The notes below the pieces were generated by a model. That model saw only the letters and a list, made by a program, of their open reading frames with translations. It ran no database searches and was not told the DNA's origin. A stretch of DNA of 41,021 nucleotides from an uncultured Collinsella sp. (lineage in GTDB: Bacteria > Actinomycetota > Coriobacteriia > Coriobacteriales > Coriobacteriaceae), in contig UROR01000004.1 of NCBI GenBank assembly GCA_900549535.1, forward strand, positions 1 through 41,021, written 5' to 3'. A program made the translations under genes and the position numbers. Position 1 is the first letter of the stretch; each line of letters starts with the position of its first letter. Shown in pieces: positions 1 to 8,600 of this stretch.

Positions 1-36
1 AAAACAAAACAGCCCAGAGGACATAGCCTCTGAGCT
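1..36 (-). terminator. Intrinsic terminator of tRNA-Val
   Basis: Bases 11-20 pair with 27-36 with a single mismatch (14/33) around a 6-nt loop. Read on the minus strand the hairpin follows the tRNA and is followed by a T-rich tract (complement of 1-10). It ends the minus-strand tRNA-Val transcript. Confidence 0.75.
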
Positions 37-45
37 GCGAACATT

Positions 46-120
46 TGGTGGGCGTTAGAAGATTTGAACTTCTGACCTCTTCCGTGTCAGGGAAGCGCTC
101 TCCCCCTGAGCTAAACGCCC
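46..120 (-). tRNA. tRNA-Val (anticodon GAC)
   Basis: On the minus strand the acceptor stem GGGCGTT (120-114) pairs with AACGCCC (56-50). The discriminator is A, and CCA is encoded at 48-46. The T-loop reads TTCAAAT. The anticodon loop CTGACAC carries GAC, read between the stem halves CTTCC and GGAAG, so it decodes GUC valine codons. A promoter (150-178) and a terminator (1-36) flank it, so it is a stand-alone tRNA transcription unit. Confidence 0.95.
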
Positions 121-149
121 GATCAAGGGTGCGCAAGCGCGCAAGGGAT

Positions 150-178
150 AATATAACGGAGCCTGAACTCGGTGGCAA
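150..178 (-). promoter_or_regulatory. Promoter of tRNA-Val
   Basis: On the minus strand TTGCCA (178-173) and TATATT (155-150) are separated by 17 bp, a good sigma-70-type match placed about 30 bp upstream of the tRNA 5' end at 120. Confidence 0.65.
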
Positions 179-409
179 GAACATTTTTAAAAATCGCTTA
201 CATTGTGGAATTCGGGGGCTTTGTCGCATCCATTTCAAAAGAGCCTGCTGCCGCGATTTGGCTGTCGCATAATGCAAGGCCATTGCGGTATCGAGCTATG
301 GAAAGACGCCTGCGGAATTGTCCTACCGATAAGCGGACAAGCCTCCAGCTGGTGACTTCGCCGTGGTAAGGTAAGCCGAATTGTTTCCAGGCTGTTTCGG
401 GGGAGTGGA

Positions 410-1432
410 ATGAGCAAAGAGTGTGTCGAGCAGGTCGAAGGCGCAGGGGCTTCGGTGCCGATGACCGATATATCGAACATTGATGTTCCCGAGGGCACCG
501 ACGAGCTCAGCCGCAACACCCGTCGCGCATGGCGCGACCGCCTGAACAGCGCTTCGACGCGCAAGATGATCACGGGCGTCTTGGCTACGCTGGTGGGCGG
601 TTCGTTTTGGGGCTTCTCGGGCACCAGCGCGAGCTTTCTGTTCGATACCTACCACGTCGACACCTTGTGGCTTATGAGCGTGCGTCAGATTCTCGCCGGG
701 CTACTCTTTATGGCCGTGGTTGTCACGCGCGACCGCGAGCGCCTGATTAAGCTCTGGACCACACCCGCCGATCGCAAGCAGCTGCTGCTCTTTACCGCCT
801 TTGGCCTGCTGTTCAACCAGTTTTGCTATCTTTCGGCCGTGCGCCTGACGAACGCCGGAACCGCGACGGTGCTCCAGTGCCTGCAGCTGGTCATCATTAT
901 GGGCTACACCTGCGTGATCGACCACCGTATGCCTCGCGTGCGTGAGGCCGTTGGCATTGGGTTGGCCCTGGGCGGCACCTTTTTAATCGCTACCGGCGGT
1001 GACCCTACCAGTCTGAGCATATCGCCGCTTGGCCTGGTCTCAGGCCTTATGTGTGCGGTTAGCGCCGCCTGTATGGCGGTGATTCCCGCCAAGATTCTGT
1101 CCGAATACGGTAGCCCTATTGTTACGGGCTCGGCTATGCTTACGGCGGGTGTCGTTTCGAGTGTCTTTGTGCAGCCGTGGGCTCATATGCCGGCCCTCGA
1201 TGCTGCCGGCATCGAAGCGCTCGCGGTGTTTGTGATCGTGGGCTCTTTCCTGGCGTATATGCTCTATATGCAGGGCGTCAAGGATATTGGTTCCGTACGC
1301 GCGAGTCTCATCGGAACTGTGGAGCCGGTTTCGGCAACCATTACCAGCGCCGTTATGCTGGGCACGGTGTTTTTGCCGACCGACCTTATCGGCTTTGCCA
1401 TGATCATCGTGATGATGTTCCTCACGGTGTAG
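410..1432 (+). CDS. EamA/DMT-family transporter, probably frameshifted at its C-terminus
   Basis: A ten-helix drug/metabolite transporter of the EamA family, expected in the cytoplasmic membrane exporting an amino acid, metabolite or drug; the substrate cannot be told. A cytoplasmic N-terminus of about 55 residues precedes repeated hydrophobic helices beginning near KMITGVLATLVGGSFWG and ending MIIVMMFLTV. The ATG at 410 is preceded by a GGGGGAG ribosome binding site. The frame stops inside the last helix (TAG 1430-1432). One frame over, the sequence continues in register as AGAAAKTEKVLCRIFAN and stops at 1485, which is the usual charged tail for this family. A one-base loss near 1429-1431 therefore explains the early stop. 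The truncated 340-residue product may still be functional because only the tail is lost. It has no operon partners: the upstream gene is a tRNA on the other strand. Confidence 0.85.
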   Translation: MSKECVEQVEGAGASVPMTDISNIDVPEGTDELSRNTRRAWRDRLNSASTRKMITGVLATLVGGSFWGFSGTSASFLFDTYHVDTLWLMSVRQILAGLLFMAVVVTRDRERLIKLWTTPADRKQLLLFTAFGLLFNQFCYLSAVRLTNAGTATVLQCLQLVIIMGYTCVIDHRMPRVREAVGIGLALGGTFLIATGGDPTSLSISPLGLVSGLMCAVSAACMAVIPAKILSEYGSPIVTGSAMLTAGVVSSVFVQPWAHMPALDAAGIEALAVFVIVGSFLAYMLYMQGVKDIGSVRASLIGTVEPVSATITSAVMLGTVFLPTDLIGFAMIIVMMFLTV

Positions 1433-1581
1433 CTGGCGCCGCTGCCAAGACGGAAAAGGTGTTGTGCCGCATTTTCGCCAATTGATGTCCGTGTCTGGAG
1501 TTTAGCTGTCGATGCTCAAAATGCCATAAACTGGTAACGTTATGGACTTTTTCATTGCGACTCAATTGCGAGGATTTCTTT

Positions 1582-3558
1582 ATGGCTGGTAATCACTTTA
1601 AGGGCAGCGATAGCGGCCGTCCTGCAGTTCCGCCGCGTCCGAACGGGGCTGGTAAGGCCGGCACGCCGGGCGGCGCTGGACAGGGCGGTTCCGGTAAGCG
1701 CGTGTCCCCGGGCGAGACAGCGATGTTTGCCGCTCTGTACGAGCAGTCTCAAAAGGCAAAAAAGACCGGCCGTGCAAGAGGGAATGTCTTTGCGGGCGGT
1801 GCAACCTCCACGTCGCAGCCGAGCGGGGCTCCTTCGGTACCCGCGAACAACGCAGGTGCTGCCAACGCCGCGAATGCCGCCGGCAACGTTAATGCCGACA
1901 AGGCCGCCAACAATACTCCCTCTGCCGGTGGCGCGGGGCTTACGGGTAACCTTGGCACGATTTACACCGGCGCCTCCGAGACTGGCACGTTCGCCCGCCT
2001 GGATGATAGCGGTGCCGAGTTTGCGGGCTCGGGTTCCAAGGAAGATTATTACGATTTTGGCTTGAACTACGGTGGCGACGCTTCGCCGAGTTCGACCTCT
2101 GACGGTCTGGTCCGTCATCGCCATCGCAAGGGCGAGCGCAAAAAGCGTCACACCGGCGCAATTATTGCCGTTGTAGTCGCGGTGCTTCTCGTTGCGCTTG
2201 GCGCAAGCGGCTTTATGCTGCTTAACTCGGCAAAGACCGTAAAGAGCGAAGCGAAGGAGGCTGTCGAGATCGTCGGTGGCCTTAAGGACAAGGTCACGTC
2301 GGGCGATTTTTCGACGCTGCCTGACGACGCGAAGAAGATTGATGAGCTTTGCGACAGCATGAAGGCGGAGACCTCGAGCCCGCTGTGGACGGCGGCTTCG
2401 TTTATCCCGGTGTATGGCAGCGACATCAATGCGGCCCGCACCATGATTGACGCCCTGTCCGATGTCTCGAGCAATGCGCTGGTTCCCATGGCCGATAACC
2501 TTTCGCAGGCTACGCCCGGCAAGCTGTTCCAGGACGGCATGATTAACGTGTCCGCGCTGCAGGCGGTCGCCGATTCGCTTTCCAGCAGCTCGAAGGTGTT
2601 CAAGAGCGCCAACGAGAAGATCCAAGGTATTGGCGATACTCATATTTCCCAGGTGACCGAGCTGGTCGATAAGGCCAAGGACGGCTTTGCCACCCTCAAC
2701 GGCGCGGTTGACGCGGCGGAGAAGGTCGCCCCCGTCCTTCCCCAGATGCTCGGCGCCAACGGCCAGACGCGCAACTACCTTGTGTACGCCATGAACAACG
2801 TCGAGATTCGTGCCTGCGGCGGCTTTGGCGGTTCGCAGGGCCTGATTTCGGTCACCGACGGCCAGATGTCGATTGGCGAGTTTATTCCCCGCATTGGACT
2901 CAGCGAGGATGAGGCAGTCGAGAGCGTCGACGAAGAGGATGAGGCGCTGTTCGGCAACCACAGCAACCTGTACAACTCGGGCAATACCTATTCGCCTGAT
3001 TGGCCCCGCAACTCGCAGCGTGTCGCCTCGCTGTGGAAGTCCCAGTATGGGCAGGACGTTGATGGCGTCGTCGGCATCGATCCGGTGTTCTTGCAGTACC
3101 TGCTGGGCCTTGTCGGTAATGTCTCGCTGCCTGATGGTACGGTCGTCGACGGTACCAATGCGGCGAAGGTTCTCATGCACGATGTGTATTGGAACTATCC
3201 GGTCGAGGAATCGGACGGCATCTTTGCATCCGTCGCCAGCGCTGCCTTCGACAAGATCCTTGGCGGTATCGGCGATGTCGATGTTACGAAGCTTGTCAGC
3301 GCCGTTGAGCGCGGCGCCGAAGAGGGCCGCCTGATCGCTTGGATGAGAAACGATGATGAGCAGAATGCCATCAAAGAGACGGGCATTGACGCTTCGCTGC
3401 CCGATCCGGATGATCCGAGTGCCGATCCCGTTGCCGGCGTTTACTTTAACAACCTGAGCTTCTCCAAGCTCGACTGGTATCTGAACGCCGATATGCAGAT
3501 TGGCCAGGCATCAAGAACGGTGACGGCACGTGCTCCTATCGCATCACCGTTACCCTGA
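1582..3558 (+). CDS. DUF4012 membrane-anchored protein (N-terminal part, frameshifted)
   Basis: DUF4012 family protein of unknown function, found in Gram-positive and actinobacterial cell envelopes. I chose ATG 1582 (MAGNHFKGSDSGRP) because GAGG lies 8 nt upstream; an in-frame TTG at 1555 has no such site. The first 180 or so residues are a cytoplasmic Ala/Gly/Asn/Pro-rich low-complexity region. A basic patch (RHRHRKGERKKRH) and one transmembrane helix (TGAIIAVVVAVLLVALGASG) follow, then a large extracellular domain with the conserved DUF4012 core (NYLVYAMNNVEIRACGGFGG). The frame breaks near 3507: read in the next frame the protein goes on as GIKNGDGTCSYRITVTLTN, the usual C-terminal block. 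Adding back one G to the GG at 3507-3508 restores a single protein of about 770 residues ending at 3893. Treat the gene as one locus, 1582-3893. Confidence 0.8.
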   Translation: MAGNHFKGSDSGRPAVPPRPNGAGKAGTPGGAGQGGSGKRVSPGETAMFAALYEQSQKAKKTGRARGNVFAGGATSTSQPSGAPSVPANNAGAANAANAAGNVNADKAANNTPSAGGAGLTGNLGTIYTGASETGTFARLDDSGAEFAGSGSKEDYYDFGLNYGGDASPSSTSDGLVRHRHRKGERKKRHTGAIIAVVVAVLLVALGASGFMLLNSAKTVKSEAKEAVEIVGGLKDKVTSGDFSTLPDDAKKIDELCDSMKAETSSPLWTAASFIPVYGSDINAARTMIDALSDVSSNALVPMADNLSQATPGKLFQDGMINVSALQAVADSLSSSSKVFKSANEKIQGIGDTHISQVTELVDKAKDGFATLNGAVDAAEKVAPVLPQMLGANGQTRNYLVYAMNNVEIRACGGFGGSQGLISVTDGQMSIGEFIPRIGLSEDEAVESVDEEDEALFGNHSNLYNSGNTYSPDWPRNSQRVASLWKSQYGQDVDGVVGIDPVFLQYLLGLVGNVSLPDGTVVDGTNAAKVLMHDVYWNYPVEESDGIFASVASAAFDKILGGIGDVDVTKLVSAVERGAEEGRLIAWMRNDDEQNAIKETGIDASLPDPDDPSADPVAGVYFNNLSFSKLDWYLNADMQIGQASRTVTARAPIASPLP

Positions 3559-3893
3559 CGAACATCATGACGCAGGAGGAGGCTGGCAAGCTGCCCGACT
3601 ACGTTGCGGCGAGCGCACCCGATGCCGCGCGTGACGACGAGCGTCTGAATGTCTCGTTGTTTGCCCCGACGGGCGGCAACATTACTGATCTGACCGTCGA
3701 GGGCACCCAGTTTGGTCTTGGCGCCGCTACGTGGCATGGAATCCCCTTCTATTCGGGCACCGTTGACCTGCATGCTGGCGAGACGACGACGATCACGTAT
3801 ACGCTGACCACGTCGGCCGAGGCGGGGGACAAGCCGCTTACACTGCGTCAGACTCCCACATGCCAGGCGGCTCGCGACAGCGCGTCGGCGTAG
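3507..3893 (+). pseudogene. C-terminal part of the DUF4012 protein, in a shifted frame
   Basis: This is the continuation of the gene starting at 1582, displaced by one base. The reading frame from 3507 gives GIKNGDGTCSYRITV, and further on a beta-rich region with ITYTLTTSAEAGDKPLTLRQ that ends the family domain. The first ATG in this frame (3567) has AGGAGG only downstream of it, so independent translation is unlikely. Whether this is a real mutation, a phase-variable tract or an assembly error cannot be told from one sequence. Confidence 0.75.
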
Positions 3894-3930
3894 GGTTTTT
3901 CTGGTAGCGCAGATAATCGAGTACCATTTT

Positions 3931-3964
3931 GGGGCGGACAGGCAATCTGTCCGCCCCTATTTTG
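3931..3964 (+). terminator. Strong hairpin just upstream of glmM
   Basis: GGGGCGGACAG (3931-3941) and CTGTCCGCCCC (3947-3957) form 11 perfect pairs around a GCAAT loop, followed by TATTTTG. It looks like the terminator of the DUF4012 gene. It ends only 19 bp before the glmM start codon, so glmM must either be transcribed through it or carry it in its own leader. Confidence 0.6.
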
Positions 3965-3976
3965 TAAGGAGAGCGC

Positions 3977-5308
3977 ATGAAGTACTTTGGCACCGACGGC
4001 TTTCGCGGTGAGGCCAACGTTGGGCTGACGGTAGAGCACGCTTATAAGATTGGCCGTTTTGTGGGCTGGTATTACGGCGCCAACCGCAGTGCTAAGGCGC
4101 GCGTGATCGTGGGCAAGGACACGCGTCGCTCGAGTTATATGTTCGAGGCGGCGCTGGTGAGCGGTCTGGTCGCGAGCGGTGCGGACGCCTATATGCTGCA
4201 CGTGATCCCCACGCCGGGTGTGGCGCATCAGACCGTGGAGGGCTGCTTCGATTGCGGCATCATGATCAGCGCGAGCCACAACCCGTTCTGCGACAACGGC
4301 ATTAAGCTCGTCAACAGCGACGGCTTTAAGATGGACGAGGACGTGCTGGAGCTCATCGAGGATTACATTGATGGCAAGAGCGAAGTCCCGCTGGCCACGG
4401 GCAACCACATCGGTGCCACGGTGGACTATATGCAGGGCCGCAACCGCTACATTGCCTCGCTCATCGCCAGCGCGAACTTTTCGCTGCAGGGCGTCAAGAT
4501 CGGTCTCGACTGCGCCAACGGCTCGGCGTCCTCGGTGGCCAAGCCGGTGTTCGACGCGCTGGGCGCCGACGTGCGCGTGATCAATGCCGCGCCCGATGGT
4601 TTTAACATCAACGTCGACTGCGGCTCCACGCATATGGAGCGTCTGCAGCGCCACGTGGTGGAGCAGGGCCTGGACGTGGGCTTTGCCTTTGACGGCGATG
4701 CCGACCGCTGCCTGGCCGTGGACGAGCGCGGCCGCGTGGTCGATGGCGACCAGATCCTGTACGTGTGCGGCGTGTACCTGAACAAGCACGGTCGCCTTTC
4801 GGGCGGTACCGTGGTGCCGACGATTGCCAGCAACTTTGGCCTGATCAAGTCGCTGGAGCTTGCCGGCCTGAGCGCCGTGACCAGCGGCGTGGGCGACCGT
4901 CACGTGTATGCCAAGATGCGCGCGGGCGGCTACAGCCTGGGCGGCGAGCAGACGGGCCATACGATCTTTGGCGATATCGAGCGCACGGGCGACGGCATTA
5001 TGACCTCGCTGCGCGTTATGGAAGTGATTCGCGCCGAGCGCGAGACGCTCTCGCAGCTCACGGCTCCGTGCAAGCTGCTGCCGCAGGCGCAGGTTGCCGT
5101 GCGCGTGGCCGACAAGGACGCCGCGCTCGAGAACATGGGCGTGCAGAATGCGATCGCCGAGGCCGAGGCCGCGCTGGCGGGCGAGGGCCGCGTGCTGGTG
5201 CGCAAGAGCGGAACCGAGTCGGTGATTCGCGTTTTGGCCGAAGCCCCCGACCAAGCCGCTGCCGATGCCGCCATGAAGCGCATCGCCGCCGCACTGGAGG
5301 CTCTGTAG
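3977..5308 (+). CDS. glmM: Phosphoglucosamine mutase GlmM
   Basis: Interconverts glucosamine-6-phosphate and glucosamine-1-phosphate in the cytoplasm, feeding UDP-GlcNAc for peptidoglycan. The 443-residue length is normal for the family. Domain 1 begins YFGTDGFRGEANVG. The phosphoserine loop ISASHNPFCDNGIK puts the catalytic Ser at residue 100. The Mg2+-binding loop DGDADR is at 239-244. The C-terminal phosphate-binding loop reads RKSGTESVIRVLAE, with a Lys instead of the more usual Pro. AAGGAG lies just upstream of ATG 3977. An 11-bp hairpin sits between it and the DUF4012 gene, so the two are probably separate or only partly coupled transcription units. Confidence 0.95.
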   Translation: MKYFGTDGFRGEANVGLTVEHAYKIGRFVGWYYGANRSAKARVIVGKDTRRSSYMFEAALVSGLVASGADAYMLHVIPTPGVAHQTVEGCFDCGIMISASHNPFCDNGIKLVNSDGFKMDEDVLELIEDYIDGKSEVPLATGNHIGATVDYMQGRNRYIASLIASANFSLQGVKIGLDCANGSASSVAKPVFDALGADVRVINAAPDGFNINVDCGSTHMERLQRHVVEQGLDVGFAFDGDADRCLAVDERGRVVDGDQILYVCGVYLNKHGRLSGGTVVPTIASNFGLIKSLELAGLSAVTSGVGDRHVYAKMRAGGYSLGGEQTGHTIFGDIERTGDGIMTSLRVMEVIRAERETLSQLTAPCKLLPQAQVAVRVADKDAALENMGVQNAIAEAEAALAGEGRVLVRKSGTESVIRVLAEAPDQAAADAAMKRIAAALEAL

Positions 5309-5334
5309 TTACGCGGTTTTTCCAAACCGCGTAA
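5309..5334 (+). terminator. Hairpin directly after glmM
   Basis: TTACGCGGTTT (5309-5319) pairs with AAACCGCGTAA (5324-5334), 11 bp with a TTCC loop, starting at the base after the glmM stop codon. No T-tract follows, so it may be an RNA 3'-end stabiliser or a weak terminator helped by the larger hairpin at 5377. Confidence 0.5.
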
Positions 5335-5376
5335 CGGCTCGACGCTGCCAAGACATCGTCCCCAACGACTAGGTGG

Positions 5377-5415
5377 AAAGGGGGCGCCGCGGATTGGTTC
5401 CGCGGCGCCCCCTTT
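5377..5415. terminator. Bidirectional terminator between glmM and the M32 peptidase
   Basis: Bases 5377-5393 and 5399-5415 form a perfect 17-bp stem with a five-base loop. The arms carry AAA on one side and TTT on the other, so it can serve both converging genes (glmM on +, peptidase on -). Confidence 0.8.
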
Positions 5416-5437
5416 GCGTTGGCGTGTCGGTTATGCC

Positions 5438-7012
5438 TTACAGCTCGTAGAGCGTGGTGAACTTGTCCTGTAGGTAGCTGCAGTAGTAGCGGGCGTCAAA
5501 GGCCATACCGCAGGCGTCCTTGATGAGTTCCGGCGCGTCCTTGGCGCGGCCCCACTGCCAAATGTGCTCGCCCAGCCAGGCGCGGACGGGTGTCAGGTCG
5601 CCGCTCGCGCAGGCGCCGGTAAGGTCGACGCCGTCGCGGCACATGGCCGGCACAAACATGGCGTCGTAGGCGCTGCCCAGCGCATAGGTGGGGAAGTAGC
5701 CAAACGAACCGCCGCTCCAGTGCGTATCCTGCAGGCACCCGTGCGTGTCGTCGGGAACGGGAATGCCCAGGTACTCGTTCATAAAGCGGTTCCAAAGCGC
5801 GGGGATGTCCTTGGCCGTGGCCTCGCCGGCAAACAGCATGCGCTCGATCTCGTAGCGCACCATAACGTGCAGCGGATAGGTGAGCTCGTCCGCCTCGGTG
5901 CGGATCAGCGAAGGCTGCGCGATGTTCACGGCGTGGTAGAGCGTGTCCTCGTCGACGTCGCCGTAGACCTCGGGCGCGTGGCGGCGCAGCACCTCGAGCA
6001 GCGGTCCCATAAAGGCGCGGCTGCGACCCACGGTGTTCTCAAAGAAGCGGCTCTGGCTCTCGTGGATGCCCATGGAGGTGCCGCCCTCCAGGCACGTGCG
6101 CGCATAGGCGGGGTTCACGCCCAGCTCGTACATGGCGTGTCCCGCCTCGTGGATGATGCTGTAGACGTTGGAGATGCAATCGTCCTCGTAGATGTGCGTC
6201 GCGATGCGCGCATCGCCCACGGCAAAGCCCTCGCTAAACGGATGCTCGGTAAAGGCAAGCGTGGTGTCGTCCAGGTTCAGGCCGACGAGCCTCATCAGGT
6301 CGAAGCTCATGGCGCGCTGGGCGGCCTCGGGCACGCGGGCGTGCAAAAAGTCGGCATCGGGCTGCTGGCTGCGCTCGCCGATGGCGTGCACGAGCGGCAC
6401 GACCGTCGCCTTGACCTCATCGCAAAACGCATCGAAGCTCTTGGCGGAAAGGCCGCGCTCGTACTGGTCGAGCCAAACGTCGTATGGGTCGCGCTTGGGG
6501 TCCATGAGTTCGGCCTGATGCTTAAGTTGGGCGACGATTCTATCCACATAGGGCTCAAAGCTCGCCCAGTCATTGGCCGTCTTGGCCTTGTGCCACACGG
6601 CATCGGCCTCGCAGGTGAGCCTGGTCCAGGCCTCGGCCTCCTCGGTGGGGATGACGCTTGCCTCGCGCTGGTCGCGACCGAGCACACGGATCTCGTCGAG
6701 CAGCTGCGGGTCGTCGATTTTGCCGCCGGCGACGGTCTCGCGCGCTAACGAGCGTACGAGCTCAACGGATTTCTCGCTGGTCAGCAGCTTGTGATGCTCG
6801 CCGGCAAGCGTGCCCATGGCGTCGGCACGGGCGGCAGCACCGTTGGCAGGAGCAATCGTCGCTCCATCGAACTCGGCAATCTTGAGCAGGTACTCGCGGG
6901 TCCACAGCTTGCCCTCGAGCTTGCGGAATTTTTTGACGGCCTTATCGACCTTCATGCCTTTGGGCGTCTTGCCCGCTGCGGGCTGGGCCTTCTTATCGTG
7001 CTTCTTTCCCAT
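5438..7012 (-). CDS. M32-family metallo-carboxypeptidase (Taq type)
   Basis: Zinc carboxypeptidase removing C-terminal residues from peptides, cytoplasmic. The zinc-binding HEAGH motif is at about residues 288-292. It is followed by the family motif GIHESQSRFFEN (third ligand Glu in HES, about 317-319) and by GSFGYFPTYALG near the C-terminus. 524 residues is typical for M32. The N-terminus has an extra Lys-rich stretch (MGKKHDKKAQ) of some 25 residues before the usual first helix. The gene is monocistronic, faces glmM, and is divergent from the pheST T-box leader that starts about 145 bp from its start codon. Confidence 0.93.
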   Translation of the reverse strand: MGKKHDKKAQPAAGKTPKGMKVDKAVKKFRKLEGKLWTREYLLKIAEFDGATIAPANGAAARADAMGTLAGEHHKLLTSEKSVELVRSLARETVAGGKIDDPQLLDEIRVLGRDQREASVIPTEEAEAWTRLTCEADAVWHKAKTANDWASFEPYVDRIVAQLKHQAELMDPKRDPYDVWLDQYERGLSAKSFDAFCDEVKATVVPLVHAIGERSQQPDADFLHARVPEAAQRAMSFDLMRLVGLNLDDTTLAFTEHPFSEGFAVGDARIATHIYEDDCISNVYSIIHEAGHAMYELGVNPAYARTCLEGGTSMGIHESQSRFFENTVGRSRAFMGPLLEVLRRHAPEVYGDVDEDTLYHAVNIAQPSLIRTEADELTYPLHVMVRYEIERMLFAGEATAKDIPALWNRFMNEYLGIPVPDDTHGCLQDTHWSGGSFGYFPTYALGSAYDAMFVPAMCRDGVDLTGACASGDLTPVRAWLGEHIWQWGRAKDAPELIKDACGMAFDARYYCSYLQDKFTTLYEL

Positions 7013-7157
7013 ACCGTATCCTTAATCTCGCATGCCGAGCGCCGCAGACGGGTGCACGGCCGGTTTGCACAGCTACCTGCCTTGTACCCAGCGCGAACAA
7101 AACGGAACGCGGCGATGCACTCGCGAAATGTGTTATCCTATAGCCCAATGCGTTGAC

Positions 7158-7433
7158 GGAGAGGGTTTTGCCCGCCGCGTCGCCGGCAAGAGAGGGAAGG
7201 TCATGGGCTGCAAGCCTTCCTGCGGTGACAAGGGCCAAGCGTTCACTCCCGAGCAGCGACCTCAACGGGCGCGCGGCCAGTGGCAGCAAAGCCTCAGTAG
7301 GGAAGCCGTGAGCCTCGCGACAAGAGGCACAGAGTGGGCGCGGCGGGCCAGACATCCGCCGGGTCAAACAAGGTGGTACCGCGGAATTCAACCGTCCTTG
7401 GGCAATGCACATGCCCGAGGGCGGTTTTTTGTT
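7158..7433 (+). promoter_or_regulatory. T-box leader (tRNA-Phe sensing) of pheST
   Basis: The T-box core AAGGTGGTACCGCGGAA (7370-7386) is present. Its bulge TGGT (7374-7377) pairs with an ACCA tRNA end. A 12-bp terminator stem (7392-7403 with 7413-7424, two G-U pairs) with a T6 run follows. For Stem I, GGAG at 7158-7161 can pair with CTCC at 7246-7249. That places TTC at 7242-7244 just before the closing strand, followed by A, where a specifier codon is expected; TTC is a phenylalanine codon read by the GAA anticodon. Uncharged tRNA-Phe would favour the antiterminator and switch on pheS-pheT. The specifier assignment is inference; the T-box itself is secure. Confidence 0.92.
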
Positions 7434-7516
7434 ACCGAACCGGGCCGCGTTTTCGCAACGTCAGACGGCGGCAGCCGCCTCGGCAAGCGGGGAGCGCGAG
7501 AGACGAAAGGGAAGAC

Positions 7517-8593
7517 ATGAGTCGGATTGATGATCTGGTCAAACTCGAGGAAGAGGCCAAGGAGCTCGTCGCGGGCGCCGACGACGCCGCAAAGCTCGAG
7601 GCCGCGCGCGTTGAGCTGCTCGGCCGCAAGGGCCGCATCACTGGCCTGATGCGCATGATGGGCAAGCTCGCCCCCGAGGATCGTCCCATGATGGGCAAGC
7701 GCGCCAACGAGATGCGCCAGCTGATTGAGGGCATGCTCGACGAGCGCACCACCGAGATGAAGGCCGCCGCCCTCAAGCACACACTCGAGCACGAGGCCGT
7801 CGATATCACGCTGCCGGGCATCCGTCCGCAGATCGGTCACCAGCACCTGATCAAGCAGATCATCGAGGAGGCCGAGGACATCTTCTGCGGCATCGGCTAC
7901 ACCGTCGAGTCCGGTCCCATGGTCGACACCTCCTACTACAACTTCACCGCGCTCAACGCCCCCATGGATCACCCGAGCCGCTCGGCCCGCGACACCTTCT
8001 ACGTGGTCGACAACAACCCCGGCAGCGTCGCACACCCCGAGGCTCACGCCCACGGCGAGTCCGACGTGCTGCTGCGCACCCAGACCTCGGGCGTGCAGAT
8101 CCACACCATGGAGTCGCAGAAGCCGCCCATCTACATGATCTGCCCGGGCACCGTCTATCGTCCCGACACGGCCGACGCCTGCCACCTGCCGCAGTTCAAC
8201 CAGATTGAGGGCCTGGTCGTCGACGAGGGCATCACCTTTGGCGATCTTAAGGGCACGCTCGACTACTTTGTTAAGTGCATGTTTGGCGAGGATCGCAAGA
8301 CGCGTTACCGCCCGCACTTCTTCCCCTTCACCGAGCCCAGCTGCGAGGTGGACGTGAGCTGCCACGTGTGCGGCGGCAAGGGCTGCAACTTCTGCAAGCA
8401 CAGCGGCTGGATCGAGATCCTGGGCTGCGGTATGGTCGACCCCAACGTCCTGATCAACTGCGGCATCGACCCCGAGAAGTACACCGGCTTCGCCTTTGGT
8501 ATTGGCGCCGAGCGCGTCGCGGCACTGCGCTACGACCTGCCCGACCTCAGAACTCTCATGACGGGTGATATGCGCTTCTTGAATCAGTTCTAG
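7517..8593 (+). CDS. pheS: Phenylalanyl-tRNA synthetase alpha subunit
   Basis: Catalytic subunit of the alpha2-beta2 enzyme that charges tRNA-Phe. I start it at ATG 7517 (MSRIDDLVKLEEEAKEL), which has a GAAAGGGA site upstream; the longer frame to 7334 only reads through the T-box terminator. The 358-residue protein has the N-terminal coiled coil, then class II motif 2 (GTVYRPDTADACHLPQFNQ). A Cys-rich insert CHVCGGKGCNFCKHSGW follows, as in many bacterial PheS, and motif 3 (GIGAERVAALRYDLPDLR) is near the C-terminus. It is controlled by the T-box at 7158-7433 and followed by pheT 184 bp downstream. Confidence 0.97.
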   Translation: MSRIDDLVKLEEEAKELVAGADDAAKLEAARVELLGRKGRITGLMRMMGKLAPEDRPMMGKRANEMRQLIEGMLDERTTEMKAAALKHTLEHEAVDITLPGIRPQIGHQHLIKQIIEEAEDIFCGIGYTVESGPMVDTSYYNFTALNAPMDHPSRSARDTFYVVDNNPGSVAHPEAHAHGESDVLLRTQTSGVQIHTMESQKPPIYMICPGTVYRPDTADACHLPQFNQIEGLVVDEGITFGDLKGTLDYFVKCMFGEDRKTRYRPHFFPFTEPSCEVDVSCHVCGGKGCNFCKHSGWIEILGCGMVDPNVLINCGIDPEKYTGFAFGIGAERVAALRYDLPDLRTLMTGDMRFLNQF

Positions 8594-8600
8594 GCTGCGG

